From Sedimenticola hydrogenitrophicus (GTDB lineage Bacteria; Pseudomonadota; Gammaproteobacteria; Chromatiales; Chromatiaceae), in the NCBI RefSeq assembly GCF_029017505.1, contig NZ_JAQGEI010000002.1:124001-188000 (forward strand): a stretch of 64,000 bases of DNA, written 5' to 3'. The translations under genes were made by a program, and so were the position numbers. Numbering within the stretch: position 1 is the first letter of the stretch; the number at the start of each line of letters is the position of its first letter. The notes beneath the pieces are model-generated. The model did not search any database, had not been told where the DNA came from, and saw only the letters and a list, made by a program, of their open reading frames with translations. Positions 18,455 through 26,499 of this stretch are shown here, piece by piece.

Positions 18455-18690
18455 CATGGTGGATGCGCCTACCGGCTTATCCACCCTACAACTACAACTT
18501 CGGCCCGACAAGGATTCCGACAGTGGATAAGCCAGAGGCACATCCACCGGCATCACTCCTCGCCTTATAAAAAATGTTCGAATGTAGGGTGGATAAGCGA
18601 CAGCGCATCCACCAATCAGCCTGACTCCGTCCCCGCCCACCGTAAGTCATCGGTGGATGCGCCTACCGGCTTATCCACCCTCAACACTTT
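18455..18690. repeat. Cluster of four GGTGGATGCGC/GCTTATCCACC repeat arms
   Basis: Four arms lie at about 18459-18489, 18522-18550, 18582-18613 and 18651-18682, in alternating orientation, so that neighbours can pair into hairpins. They belong to the family at 16037-16108. The 370 bp between DUF1820 and the ankyrin gene hold nothing else that I recognise. Confidence 0.75.
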
Positions 18691-18813
18691 GCCGCGAATT
18701 CGGCCCTACCCCGGGCCTCCTGCAATGACGGCCGGCAAGAGATTGAGAATAATCATTGTCGACAAGCACACACCCCCTGCAGTATAAGATATTCATAATG
18801 TTTGGTGATTTTG

Positions 18814-19383
18814 ATGAAGACGCCACACCCGCGGAGTGTCTATCTGTTGCTGTTGCCGGCAATGTTATTGCTGGTCGGCTGCTCGGCCGAGCAACCGGCA
18901 ACGGCGGATACCGATACCCCGGAGCTGATTGTGGCCGCCGAGCGGGGCGATACGCTCAGGATAGAGACCCTCTTAGCGGCGCATGATCCGGTGGACAGCC
19001 GCGACAGCTGCCAGTGGACCCCGCTGATGAAGGCGGCACTCAATGGCCACAGCCAGGCAGCGGACCGGCTGATCAGGGCGGGCGCCGGGCTGGACCTGGC
19101 CGACAAGGGGGGCTATACGGCACTGATGCTGGCGGCGTCGAACAATCACGCGGAGTTGGTCAAGTCCCTGCTCGCGCAGGGGGCCAATCCGAACCTGCAG
19201 GAGTCCACCAAAGGCTGGACGGCCCTGATCTGGGCCGCCAAGCAGGGGCATCTGGAGAGCGTCGCGGCCCTGATCGAGGGTGGCGCGACCATCGGCATCA
19301 CCGACTTTGCGGGAGAAACCGCCCGATCCTGGGCAGGTAAAAACCATCACCTTGAGGTGATTCGATTGTTGGACAATTCTTGA
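18814..19383 (+). CDS. Ankyrin-repeat lipoprotein
   Basis: 189 residues. The N-terminus is a lipoprotein signal with lipobox LLVGC, Cys at about residue 23, so the protein is predicted to be anchored in the periplasm or outer membrane. Four ankyrin repeats follow, e.g. CQWTPLMKAALNGHSQAADR, GYTALMLAASNNHAELVK and GWTALIWAAKQGHLESV. Ankyrin repeats bind proteins; the partner is unknown. ATG 18814 is chosen over an in-frame TTG at 18802. Confidence 0.85.
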   Translation: MKTPHPRSVYLLLLPAMLLLVGCSAEQPATADTDTPELIVAAERGDTLRIETLLAAHDPVDSRDSCQWTPLMKAALNGHSQAADRLIRAGAGLDLADKGGYTALMLAASNNHAELVKSLLAQGANPNLQESTKGWTALIWAAKQGHLESVAALIEGGATIGITDFAGETARSWAGKNHHLEVIRLLDNS

Positions 19384-19449
19384 GCCGGCGCAATCGACCG
19401 TCATGCACCGGCGTTTATAGCCATACGGCCCAGGCAAGGGAGATCCATC

Positions 19450-19905
19450 ATGAACATCAGCAATGACCAGGCGCTGAAAAACGCACTGAATGGCCTTTCC
19501 AGAGAACAGCAGCGCCTCCTCGGGGCACGCTACACCCAGAGCGTGAGCGCGCTGGTGGACAATCCGCGCCTGATGAACGCTCTGAAGGTGGCCTTGCTGC
19601 CGGAAAGCACCACCGAGGAGCTGAAGGATGCCTATAAGGTGGCCAAATCCATCGCCACCAAGACCTACACCGCCTGTGGCCACGACGCCGACTGGGGCCT
19701 GCAGGCGGAACATTTCATCGCCGCCGCCTGTGCCGCCGCGCTGACCCCCGACGCCCTGACCACGGACAACCTCAACGCCGCCTGGAAGGCCGCTATCCAC
19801 TCCCGCATGGCGAAGAACTGCCTGATGATCGACAGCGATTCCATCGAAGCGGAGGGCGAGGCCGAGCGGCAATACCGGCTGACCGAGGCGTTTCTGGCCG
19901 GGTAA
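19450..19905 (+). CDS. Conserved-looking hypothetical protein
   Basis: I do not recognise this 151-residue protein. It has a good ribosome-binding site (GGGAG), is alpha-helical in appearance, soluble, and has no signal or membrane segment. Two Cys are present (TACGHDADWG and KNCLMIDSD). Codon use is like its neighbours, so it is probably a real gene. It stands between the ankyrin lipoprotein and bolA. Confidence 0.7.
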   Translation: MNISNDQALKNALNGLSREQQRLLGARYTQSVSALVDNPRLMNALKVALLPESTTEELKDAYKVAKSIATKTYTACGHDADWGLQAEHFIAAACAAALTPDALTTDNLNAAWKAAIHSRMAKNCLMIDSDSIEAEGEAERQYRLTEAFLAG

Positions 19906-20002
19906 TCGTCCGGAGCCAATCCCCCAGGATTCGCATTGAATAAGTGACCGCCATCCGGCGTATTATCTCGGGAGCCAACGATATCAACCGAGTAGAGAGG
20001 CC

Positions 20003-20308
20003 ATGAAAGAGAAACTGACCAGCCTGATCGTGGAGGCCCTGGAGCCGGATTATCTCGAAGTGATCGATGAGAGCCATATGCACAACGTACCCAAGGGCGC
20101 CCAATCCCACTTCAAGATCGTCGTCGTCAGCGACCGCTTCGAGGGCCTGCCCCTGGTCAAACGCCACCGCACCATCAACAACCTGGTCAGACCGCTGTTC
20201 GAAGGCAGCCTGCACGCCCTGGCGCTGCACACCATGACCCCGGCGGAGTGGCAGGCACGGGGCGGCAGCTTCCCCAAGTCCCCCCCCTGCATGGGGGGAT
20301 CGAAGTAA
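20003..20308 (+). CDS. bolA: BolA family protein
   Basis: 101 residues, BolA fold. Marks are LEVIDESHMHNVPKGAQSHF, VVVSDRFEGL-LVKRHR-IN, and LHALALHTMTPAEW, which include the conserved His and the FxGxxxxxRHR region. BolA proteins act with monothiol glutaredoxins in iron-sulfur trafficking and in morphology control. The sequence is of the BolA rather than the IbaG type. It has RBS GAGAGG. Confidence 0.93.
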   Translation: MKEKLTSLIVEALEPDYLEVIDESHMHNVPKGAQSHFKIVVVSDRFEGLPLVKRHRTINNLVRPLFEGSLHALALHTMTPAEWQARGGSFPKSPPCMGGSK

Positions 20309-20503
20309 GGCCTTGCCGGGGGTAGGCGCGTCGTGGTCAGTGAGAGAATTGCAGGAGCTGCATTAGCTGCGATAACCCTTTCGCGGTAACAGCCGGACAC
20401 TCAACCCGCCACCCCGACCGGCACCGACCTCCCGTCCCGCTTGCACTTTCCTGGGTTTTTCCTTACTTTCAGCAGACCATAATAACTATCGGGCGGGGTG
20501 GAT

Positions 20504-20875
20504 ATGACGATCTGTTCGCAAATCAAGGGCTTTGGCCGCACGCATGAGCGGCTGGCCGACCTCTCCTCCCTCCTCGCGGTGGCCCTGCTGTTCGCCACCA
20601 TCTGGGTCGCCATCGATTATCAGGCCGCCATCTTCAGCTGGACCAGACAGAGCATCCTGCTGCATGGCCCGGCGGTCATACTGCTGCTGGTGCTGGACGT
20701 CTTTTTCATCATCCTGCTGTTGAATATCGGCTCGACCCGCCGCGAAGACGCGGCGCATCCCTCCGACCGCTGTTTCGGCACCTTCCGGGGACGCTGCCAC
20801 GGGGGATTCAATCTCGGCACCGCGTTCCGCAACTGGGTCCACCATATTGAACAGGTCAACAAGAAACACCGCTGA
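20504..20875 (+). CDS. Small two-TM membrane protein, unknown
   Basis: About 123 residues from ATG 20504 (GGGGTGG just upstream). Two hydrophobic segments are at about residues 22-42 and 58-80 (ILLHGPAVILLLVLDVFFII), with a short cytoplasmic tail. I recognise no family. The next gene, tatT, begins four bases after the stop, so it may be part of the TRAP operon, though TRAP systems do not normally include it. Confidence 0.6.
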   Translation: MTICSQIKGFGRTHERLADLSSLLAVALLFATIWVAIDYQAAIFSWTRQSILLHGPAVILLLVLDVFFIILLLNIGSTRREDAAHPSDRCFGTFRGRCHGGFNLGTAFRNWVHHIEQVNKKHR

Positions 20876-20879
20876 CCAA

Positions 20880-21755
20880 GTGCTGGCGGAAACGCCGGAC
20901 AGCACGGGGACGCCCGCACCACCGTATCGGGTCCTCATCGTCTTGCTGATGCTGTCACTGCTGGCCGGCTGTGCCTCCGTGGCCAGGGAGCGGCTGGCCG
21001 ACAATCTCGCCAGCGCCATGCTGAACCAGGATGACCCCGACACCGTCCGGGCCGGGGCTCCCGCCTACCTGCTGCTGCTCGACGGCATGATCCGTGACAC
21101 TCCGGGTGACCAGGCCCTGCTGCTGGCCGGTGCCCGCCTCTATGGCGCCTTCGCCACCGGACTGATCAAGGAACCGGCCCGGGTCAAGCGGCTCACCCAG
21201 CGCTCACGCGAATACGCCCGGTTGGCGTTTTGCTCCCGTTATGGGGCGATATGTGAACAGGCCGGCGCCCCCTTTGCCGAGTTCTCGACCACCCTTGATC
21301 GGGTGGCACCGGAAGAGCTGGAACTGCTCTATGTCTACGCCACCAGCTGGGCCGGCTGGATCGCGGCGCACAGTGACGACTGGGGTGCCCTGGCCGACCT
21401 GCCCAAGGTGGAATACCTGCTGGAGCGGATCATCACCCTGGCGCCCGCTTATGAGCATGGCCGTGCCCAACTCTATCTGGGGGTAATGCACTCGCAACTG
21501 CCACCGGCCCTGGGTGGCAAGCCGGAGATCGGCCGGGCGCACTTCGAACTGGCCATCGCCTACTCCGAGGGCCGCGATCTGATGGCCAAGGTGGAGTATG
21601 CGCGGCGCTATGCCCGCCTGGTGTTTGATCAGGCGTTGCATGACCGGCTGCTGAATGAAGTGCTGGCGGCCCCGGCGGAGGCGCCTGACCTGACGCTGAG
21701 TAACATCCTGGCAAAACAGCAGGCGGAGCGGTTGCTGCAGGATGAGTACTTTTAA
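20880..21755 (+). CDS. TRAP transporter-associated lipoprotein TatT
   Basis: 291 residues from GTG 20880; TTG 20847 is an alternative that overlaps the previous gene. A lipoprotein signal ends at LSLLAGC. The helical TPR-like body has LLLAGARLYGAFATGLI and YLLERIITLAPAYEHGRAQLYLGVM, as in TatT (T-component) proteins, described as trimeric periplasmic partners of DctP-type binding proteins. Context agrees: dctP, dctQ and dctM follow. A 208 bp mobile palindrome now separates it from dctP. Confidence 0.85.
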   Translation: MLAETPDSTGTPAPPYRVLIVLLMLSLLAGCASVARERLADNLASAMLNQDDPDTVRAGAPAYLLLLDGMIRDTPGDQALLLAGARLYGAFATGLIKEPARVKRLTQRSREYARLAFCSRYGAICEQAGAPFAEFSTTLDRVAPEELELLYVYATSWAGWIAAHSDDWGALADLPKVEYLLERIITLAPAYEHGRAQLYLGVMHSQLPPALGGKPEIGRAHFELAIAYSEGRDLMAKVEYARRYARLVFDQALHDRLLNEVLAAPAEAPDLTLSNILAKQQAERLLQDEYF

Positions 21756-21761
21756 TGCGAG

Positions 21762-21969
21762 GTAACTGCTCACCCGGTTCGTAGGTGATTGGCCTGCCTT
21801 GTTGGCCGATCTTGATGGCGCCTCGAATCCGGCCCCTTTTTCAGATTCAAGCCTGCCCTTGTTTGAGCGAAGCGAGTTTGGGCAGGCGCTGAAAATGGGG
21901 CCGGATTCGAGGAGACAAGCCATCGTGTGAGGCCGGCAAGGCAGGCCAATCACCCCGTGAGTAGTTACC
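21762..21969. mobile_element. MITE copy M1 (GTAA-ended palindrome, 8-bp target duplication)
   Basis: A 208 bp non-coding element with ends GTAACTGCTCAC and GTGAGTAGTTAC. Nested inverted repeats follow: GTGATTGGCCTGCCTTG with its complement, TCGAATCCGGCCCC with its complement, and GCCTGCCC/GGGCAGGC in the centre. The flanking octamers are AATGCGAG (left) and CATGCGAG (right), 7 of 8 identical. GTAA ends and 8-bp duplications are features of the IS66 family, so an IS66-driven MITE is likely. Confidence 0.85.
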
Positions 21970-22027
21970 ATGCGAGAATGAATTTGGCTGAAACTCTCTC
22001 AACCCGACAACAACGCCTGGATGCGCC

Positions 22028-23032
22028 ATGCAAAAACGCCTGCTGATACTGCTGATACTGCTGTTACTGCTGATCGCCAGCGCCTCGATCCACGCCGCCA
22101 CCCTGAAGATCGCCACCTTGGCGCCGGACGGCAGCAACTGGATGAACCAACTGCGCTCCTGTGCCACGGAGGTGGAACAGCGCACCGCGGGGCGGCTGAA
22201 GCTGCGATTCTACCCCGGCGGGGTGATGGGCAACGATAGCAGCGTGCTCAGGAAAATCCGCATCGGACAGCTGCACGGCGGGGCCCTCACCGCCGGCGGG
22301 CTGGCGGCCGTCTATCCCGACATTCAGCTCTACAGCCTTCCATTTCTGTTCCGCTCATTTGCCGAAGTCGATTATGTGCGTGAACGCATGGACCCCCTGT
22401 TGATCGCCGGCCTGAAGCAGCGCGGGTTCGCCAGCTATGGCATCAGCGAAGGGGGCTTTGCCTACCTGATGTCGCAACTGCCCCTGGACAGCGTCGCGCA
22501 TCTGCGCCAGCAGAAGATCTGGACCCCCGAAGGGGATCAGATCAGCCTCGGCGCCTTTCGCAGTATCGGCGTCTCACCGGTGCCGCTGCCCCTGACCGAC
22601 GTGCTGACCGGGCTGCAGACCGGCCTGATCGATACCGTCGGCGCCTCGCCAGTCGGGGCCATTGCCCTGCAGTGGCACACCCGCATCCGGCACGTCGCCG
22701 ATATTCCGCTGATCTATCTCTACGGCACCCTGGTGATCCACGAAAAGGCGCTGAACAAACTCTCCACTGGCGACCGGGCGATCCTCCGGGAGGTCATGGA
22801 AGACCGCTTTCGACAGATCAACCAACAGAACCGAAGCGACAATCTGGGCGCCCGTGAGGCGTTGCAACAGCAGGGCATCCAGTTTCATCGACCGCTGGAT
22901 GGGGCGCGGGAAAGCTGGCAGCAGCTGATCGACAAGGTGGAGGCGAACCTGCAGGAGGAGCGCCGGCTCGATCCGCCGCTCATCCAACAGCTGCAACGGC
23001 TGCTGGATGATTTCAGAAACACCCGGGGCTAG
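22028..23032 (+). CDS. dctP: TRAP transporter substrate-binding protein DctP
   Basis: 334 residues with a signal peptide (LLILLILLLLLIASASIHA). The mature part begins TLKIATLAPDGSNWMNQLRS, the DctP start. GGVMGNDSSVLRKIRIGQLHG and PLTDVLTGLQTGLIDTVGAS are the expected hinge and ligand segments; the usual ligand Arg is expected in the GAFRSIG region. It captures an organic acid or similar solute in the periplasm for DctQM. The substrate cannot be read. Confidence 0.93.
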   Translation: MQKRLLILLILLLLLIASASIHAATLKIATLAPDGSNWMNQLRSCATEVEQRTAGRLKLRFYPGGVMGNDSSVLRKIRIGQLHGGALTAGGLAAVYPDIQLYSLPFLFRSFAEVDYVRERMDPLLIAGLKQRGFASYGISEGGFAYLMSQLPLDSVAHLRQQKIWTPEGDQISLGAFRSIGVSPVPLPLTDVLTGLQTGLIDTVGASPVGAIALQWHTRIRHVADIPLIYLYGTLVIHEKALNKLSTGDRAILREVMEDRFRQINQQNRSDNLGAREALQQQGIQFHRPLDGARESWQQLIDKVEANLQEERRLDPPLIQQLQRLLDDFRNTRG

Positions 23033-23034
23033 GC

Positions 23035-23376
23035 GTGCGTACCCGCAACCTGCTGGCCGAGCTGCCGGACGACGTACAGGAAGAGCAGTTTGAAACCCTG
23101 GCCGAAAACCCCCATGCCAGGCTCCTGCGTATCATCAGCCCCCCGCACTTTCGCTCCGAGCCGTTTCTGCAGCAGGAGGACGAGTGGGTCATGGTGTTGC
23201 AGGGGGAGGGCATCCTGGAGGTGCGCGGGGAGCGCATCCGGCTCGGCCGGGGCGACAGCCTGCTGATACCGGCCGGTACCCCCCATCGGGTGCTGGACAC
23301 CTCCGCCGCTCCACACTGCATCTGGCTGGCACTGCACCTGCACGCAAGCGAGCAAACGCCGGGAGCGGAGGTTTGA
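23035..23376 (+). CDS. Cupin-domain protein within TRAP operon
   Basis: 113 residues from GTG 23035, three bases after dctP. A cupin barrel with EDEWVMVLQGEGILEVRGE and GDSLLIPAGTPHRV; the first cupin motif lacks the usual HxH pair, so metal binding is uncertain. It ends overlapping the dctQ start. A cupin inside a TRAP operon could be a sugar- or acid-handling enzyme or a sensor; no direct evidence. MPI-like or AraC-lacking cupins are alternatives. Confidence 0.8.
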   Translation: MRTRNLLAELPDDVQEEQFETLAENPHARLLRIISPPHFRSEPFLQQEDEWVMVLQGEGILEVRGERIRLGRGDSLLIPAGTPHRVLDTSAAPHCIWLALHLHASEQTPGAEV

Positions 23377-23858
23377 GGACCGGACTGGGTCAGGCGGGGG
23401 TGCTGCTGCGGCGACTCGAGGATCTGCTGCTGAGCCTGCTGCTGACCGCCATGATCCTGCTAGCCACCGGGCAGATCCTGCTGCGCAACCTCTCGGACTA
23501 CAGCCTCGCCTGGGGTGATCCGAGCCTGCGGCTGATGGTGCTCTGGCTCACCCTGCTGGGCGCCATGGTCGCCACCCGCGACCACCACCACATCCGCATC
23601 GACCTGTTCTCCCGCTACCTGCCGGAGCGCGCCGTCAGGCGCGTGCGCCGCCTCACCGACGGCTTCAGCGCCCTGGTCTGCGTCCTGCTGGCCTGGCATG
23701 CGGCCCGCTTCGTACTGTTTGAATATGAGGCGGGCAGCCGCTTTCTCGACCTCCTACCCCTCTGGCCGTTTCAGCTGATCATGCCGCTCGGCTTCGCCGT
23801 CATCGCTCTGCGCCTGCTGATCAGCAGCCTGTCAGGTTACCGCCGGGGGGACGGATGA
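23373..23858 (+). CDS. dctQ: TRAP transporter small permease DctQ
   Basis: 161 residues with four hydrophobic segments. TTG 23373 overlaps the cupin stop and has GGGAGC upstream. DctQ marks: RNLSDYSLAWGDPSLRLMVLW and GAMVATRDHHHIRIDLFSRYLP. It pairs with DctM in the inner membrane. Its stop codon once overlapped the dctM ATG; an inserted element now separates them (see 23863-24094). Confidence 0.9.
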   Translation: MRTGLGQAGVLLRRLEDLLLSLLLTAMILLATGQILLRNLSDYSLAWGDPSLRLMVLWLTLLGAMVATRDHHHIRIDLFSRYLPERAVRRVRRLTDGFSALVCVLLAWHAARFVLFEYEAGSRFLDLLPLWPFQLIMPLGFAVIALRLLISSLSGYRRGDG

Positions 23859-23862
23859 TCCT

Positions 23863-24094
23863 AGAATCCTCAGTTGGACGGCCGCCAGGGTGCGTGCAGC
23901 GTGGTGTCTGGCAAGGCATAACGAGGCGTAATAGTCATTCTATTGCAACGAGTTATAACGCAGCCAGACGCCGCGCGGTGCCTGCACTGGCGATCGTAGC
24001 GGCCTTCACCCGATGGGTGGATCGACGATTGCAGAGTAACTATTTGCATATTAATGGCTTACATGTAGCTCGAAGCGGTCAACTGAGGAATCCA
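23863..24094. mobile_element. 232 bp insertion between dctQ and dctM with 10-bp target duplications
   Basis: The decamer GGATGATCCT occurs immediately on both sides (23853-23862 and 24095-24104). The element starts AGAATCCTCAGTTG and ends CAACTGAGGAATCCA, so its ends are inverted (12 of 14 matching). It encodes nothing. Removing it together with one decamer restores GACGGATGATCCTGG, in which the dctQ TGA overlaps the dctM ATG, the normal TRAP arrangement. It is a MITE or the remnant of an insertion sequence. Confidence 0.88.
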
Positions 24095-24096
24095 GG

Positions 24097-25365
24097 ATGA
24101 TCCTGGCCGGCCTGTTGCTGCTGTTGCTGGCGCTGCTGGGGGCGCCGCTGTTCAGTATCATCGCCGCCAGCGCCATGCTCGGCTTCTACCGCTCCGAAAT
24201 CGATCTCTCGGTGGTGGCGATCGAGTTCTACCGCATCGCCGAGATGCCGGTGCTGCTGGCGATCCCGCTGTTCACCTTCGCCGGTTACCTGCTGAGCGAG
24301 AGCGGTGCCCCGCGCCGCCTGGTGCGCCTGACCCAGGCGCTGCTGGGCTGGATGCCGGGCGGCCTGGCGCTGGTCTCGCTGGTCGCCTGCGCCCTGTTCA
24401 CCGCCTTTACCGGGGCCTCCGGCGTCACCATCGTCGCCCTCGGCGCCCTGCTCTACCCGGCCCTGACCCAGTCCGGTTACCGGGACAACTTCAGTCTCGG
24501 CCTGGTCACCACCTCCGGCAGTCTCGGCCTGCTGTTCGCCCCGGCACTGCCGCTGATCCTCTATGCGGTGATTGCCCAGCAGCTGGGCATCGCCCACAAC
24601 ATCACCGTGGATGCCATGTTCCTGGCCGGGATCCTGCCCGGCCTGCTGATGCTGAGCCTGCTGGCCGCCTGGTCGATCTACTCCAACCGCGCCCTGCCCC
24701 TGACCCCCTTCTCGCCCGCCGAGGCGCTGGCGGCCATGAAAGGCGCCATCTGGGAACTGCCGCTGCCGTTCCTTGTGCTGGGGGGTATCTACAGCGGCTA
24801 CTTCGCCATCTCCGAGGCCGCCGCGGTGACCGCCTGCTACGTGCTGCTGGTGGAGGTGCTGATCCTGCGGGAGATCCCGTTCGGCAAACTGCCGCGGGTG
24901 ATGCGCGAGTCCATGGTGCTGGTGGGCGGCATCCTGGTGATCCTCGGTCTGTCGTTGGCCTCCACCAACTACCTGATCGACGCCGGCATACCGCGCCTGC
25001 TGTTCGACACCATCCGCGAGCTGGTCAGCAACAAGCTGACCTTCCTGATCCTGCTCAACATCTTCCTGCTGCTCCTCGGCACGATGCTGGATATCTTCTC
25101 CGCCCTGGTGCTGATGGTGCCGCTGCTGCTGCCGATCGCCATCGGTTACGGCATCGACCCGGTGCACCTCGGCATCATCTTCCTGGCCAATATGCAGATC
25201 GGCTACTTCACCCCGCCGGTGGGGATGAACCTGTTCATCGCCAGCTACCGCTTCAACAAGCCGGTGCTGCAACTCTATCTCGCCACCCTGCCCTGGTTCC
25301 TGATCCTGCTGGCGGCGCTGCTGATCATCACCTACTGGCCGTGGTTGTCGCTTGCCTTGCTGTAG
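24097..25365 (+). CDS. dctM: TRAP transporter large permease DctM
   Basis: 422 residues with about 11-12 membrane segments, a typical DctM length. Key stretches are AIPLFTFAGYLLSESG, FTAFTGASGVTIVALGALL, and NMQIGYFTPPVGMNLF near the C-terminus. It forms the sodium-coupled translocation path with DctQ. The ATG is reconstituted by the duplicated target of the preceding insertion, but the original translational coupling to dctQ is lost. Confidence 0.94.
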   Translation: MILAGLLLLLLALLGAPLFSIIAASAMLGFYRSEIDLSVVAIEFYRIAEMPVLLAIPLFTFAGYLLSESGAPRRLVRLTQALLGWMPGGLALVSLVACALFTAFTGASGVTIVALGALLYPALTQSGYRDNFSLGLVTTSGSLGLLFAPALPLILYAVIAQQLGIAHNITVDAMFLAGILPGLLMLSLLAAWSIYSNRALPLTPFSPAEALAAMKGAIWELPLPFLVLGGIYSGYFAISEAAAVTACYVLLVEVLILREIPFGKLPRVMRESMVLVGGILVILGLSLASTNYLIDAGIPRLLFDTIRELVSNKLTFLILLNIFLLLLGTMLDIFSALVLMVPLLLPIAIGYGIDPVHLGIIFLANMQIGYFTPPVGMNLFIASYRFNKPVLQLYLATLPWFLILLAALLIITYWPWLSLALL

Positions 25366-25374
25366 TCAGCAGAT

Positions 25375-25457
25375 GATGCGGTTCGCAAGCTCACCGGCAT
25401 CCTACGATTCTTTCGGCATGCTTGTTGTAGGATGCGGTGAGTGAAACGAACCGCATC
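25375..25457. repeat. Palindromic repeat GATGCGGTTCG...CGAACCGCATC
   Basis: Outer arms GATGCGGTTCG and CGAACCGCATC and inner arms CATCCTAC and GTAGGATG form a long hairpin between the convergent dctM and deacetylase genes. A half copy lies at 14461. It may act as a bidirectional transcription stop. Confidence 0.7.
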
Positions 25458-25495
25458 AATCATGATTGATGGGCACATGAGCCGCGCCTGCCAGG

Positions 25496-26422
25496 CTAAC
25501 GATGTCCCAGCAGCGCATCCAGGTGCGCCAGCACGCTGCGCGCCAGGGAGCCGTGCTCATAGCCCCCCTCAAGGGTCGAGACGATGCGCCCCTCGGCATA
25601 GCGGTCGGCGATCTCCTTGATCCGGGTGGTGACCCAGTCATAGTCCGCCTCGCGCAGCCGCAGGTGGCTCATGTCGTCCGAGACGTGGGCGTCGAAGCCG
25701 GCCGAGATCATCACCAGTTGCGGCTGGAAGTGGTGCAGCGCCGGTAGCCAGTGCGCCTCCACCTGCTTGCGGAACTCCTGACCGTTGGAGCCGGCCGGCA
25801 GGGTGATGTTGACGATATGGTCGGTCTCGGTCTCGTGCCCGGTGAAGGGGTAGAACGGGTGCTGGAAGCTGGAGCAGAACAGCACCCGCGGATCGCTGGC
25901 GAAGATGTGTTCGGTGCCGTTGCCGTGATGCACGTCGAAATCGATAATCGCCACCCGCTCCAGGCCGTGCCGGGCGATCGCGTAGGCCGCGCCCACCGCG
26001 ACGTTGTTGAAATAGCAGAAGCCCATGGCGCGATCGCGCTCGGCGTGATGGCCCGGCGGCCGCACCGCGCAGAACGCCGCGGTCACCTCTTTCCTCAACA
26101 CCAGATCAACACCCAGCACCACCGCGCCGGCCGCCCGCAACGCCGCATCCAGTGTTTTCGGCATCATGAAGGTATCGCCATCCAGCTCCAGGATCCCCTC
26201 ATGGGGCGCGTCGCTGAACAGCATGCTGATGTAGTCGGGGTCGTGGGCCAACTCCAGCTGTTCGCGTTTTACCAGCGGGGCCTCATACTGATTCAGGGCA
26301 AGCTCCATACCGGTACTGATCAGCAGATCCTGTATCGCACGCAGGCGTCTCGGCTGCTCCGGATGATCTTGACCAACATCATGCAACAGGCAATCGGGAT
26401 GGGAAATGTAGGCTATAGGCAA
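25496..26422 (-). CDS. Histone deacetylase family protein (acetyl-lysine/acetylpolyamine amidohydrolase)
   Basis: 308 residues with all HDAC landmarks: DHPEQPRRLRAI at the N-terminus, RPPGHHAERDRAMGFCYFNN (tandem His charge relay), DFDVHHGNGTEHIF (zinc Asp and His) and SAGFDAHVSDDMSHL (zinc Asp). It should remove acetyl groups from lysine or polyamines using zinc. TTG 26422 with GAGGG upstream is the likely start. It is divergent, 77 bp away, from a Pat-type acetyltransferase, which suggests opposite arms of one acetylation cycle. Confidence 0.9.
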   Translation of the reverse strand: MPIAYISHPDCLLHDVGQDHPEQPRRLRAIQDLLISTGMELALNQYEAPLVKREQLELAHDPDYISMLFSDAPHEGILELDGDTFMMPKTLDAALRAAGAVVLGVDLVLRKEVTAAFCAVRPPGHHAERDRAMGFCYFNNVAVGAAYAIARHGLERVAIIDFDVHHGNGTEHIFASDPRVLFCSSFQHPFYPFTGHETETDHIVNITLPAGSNGQEFRKQVEAHWLPALHHFQPQLVMISAGFDAHVSDDMSHLRLREADYDWVTTRIKEIADRYAEGRIVSTLEGGYEHGSLARSVLAHLDALLGHR

Positions 26423-26499
26423 AACTCAACCCTCAAAAAATGTAAAATACACTTTACCTAGCTACTCTATGCTTTTCCCACGCAACAGGCAAAAAGACC

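Noticed and set aside
21762-21969. The palindromic element as a riboswitch or structured RNA gene
   Set aside because: Copies are found in unrelated places with target duplications; transposition explains them better.
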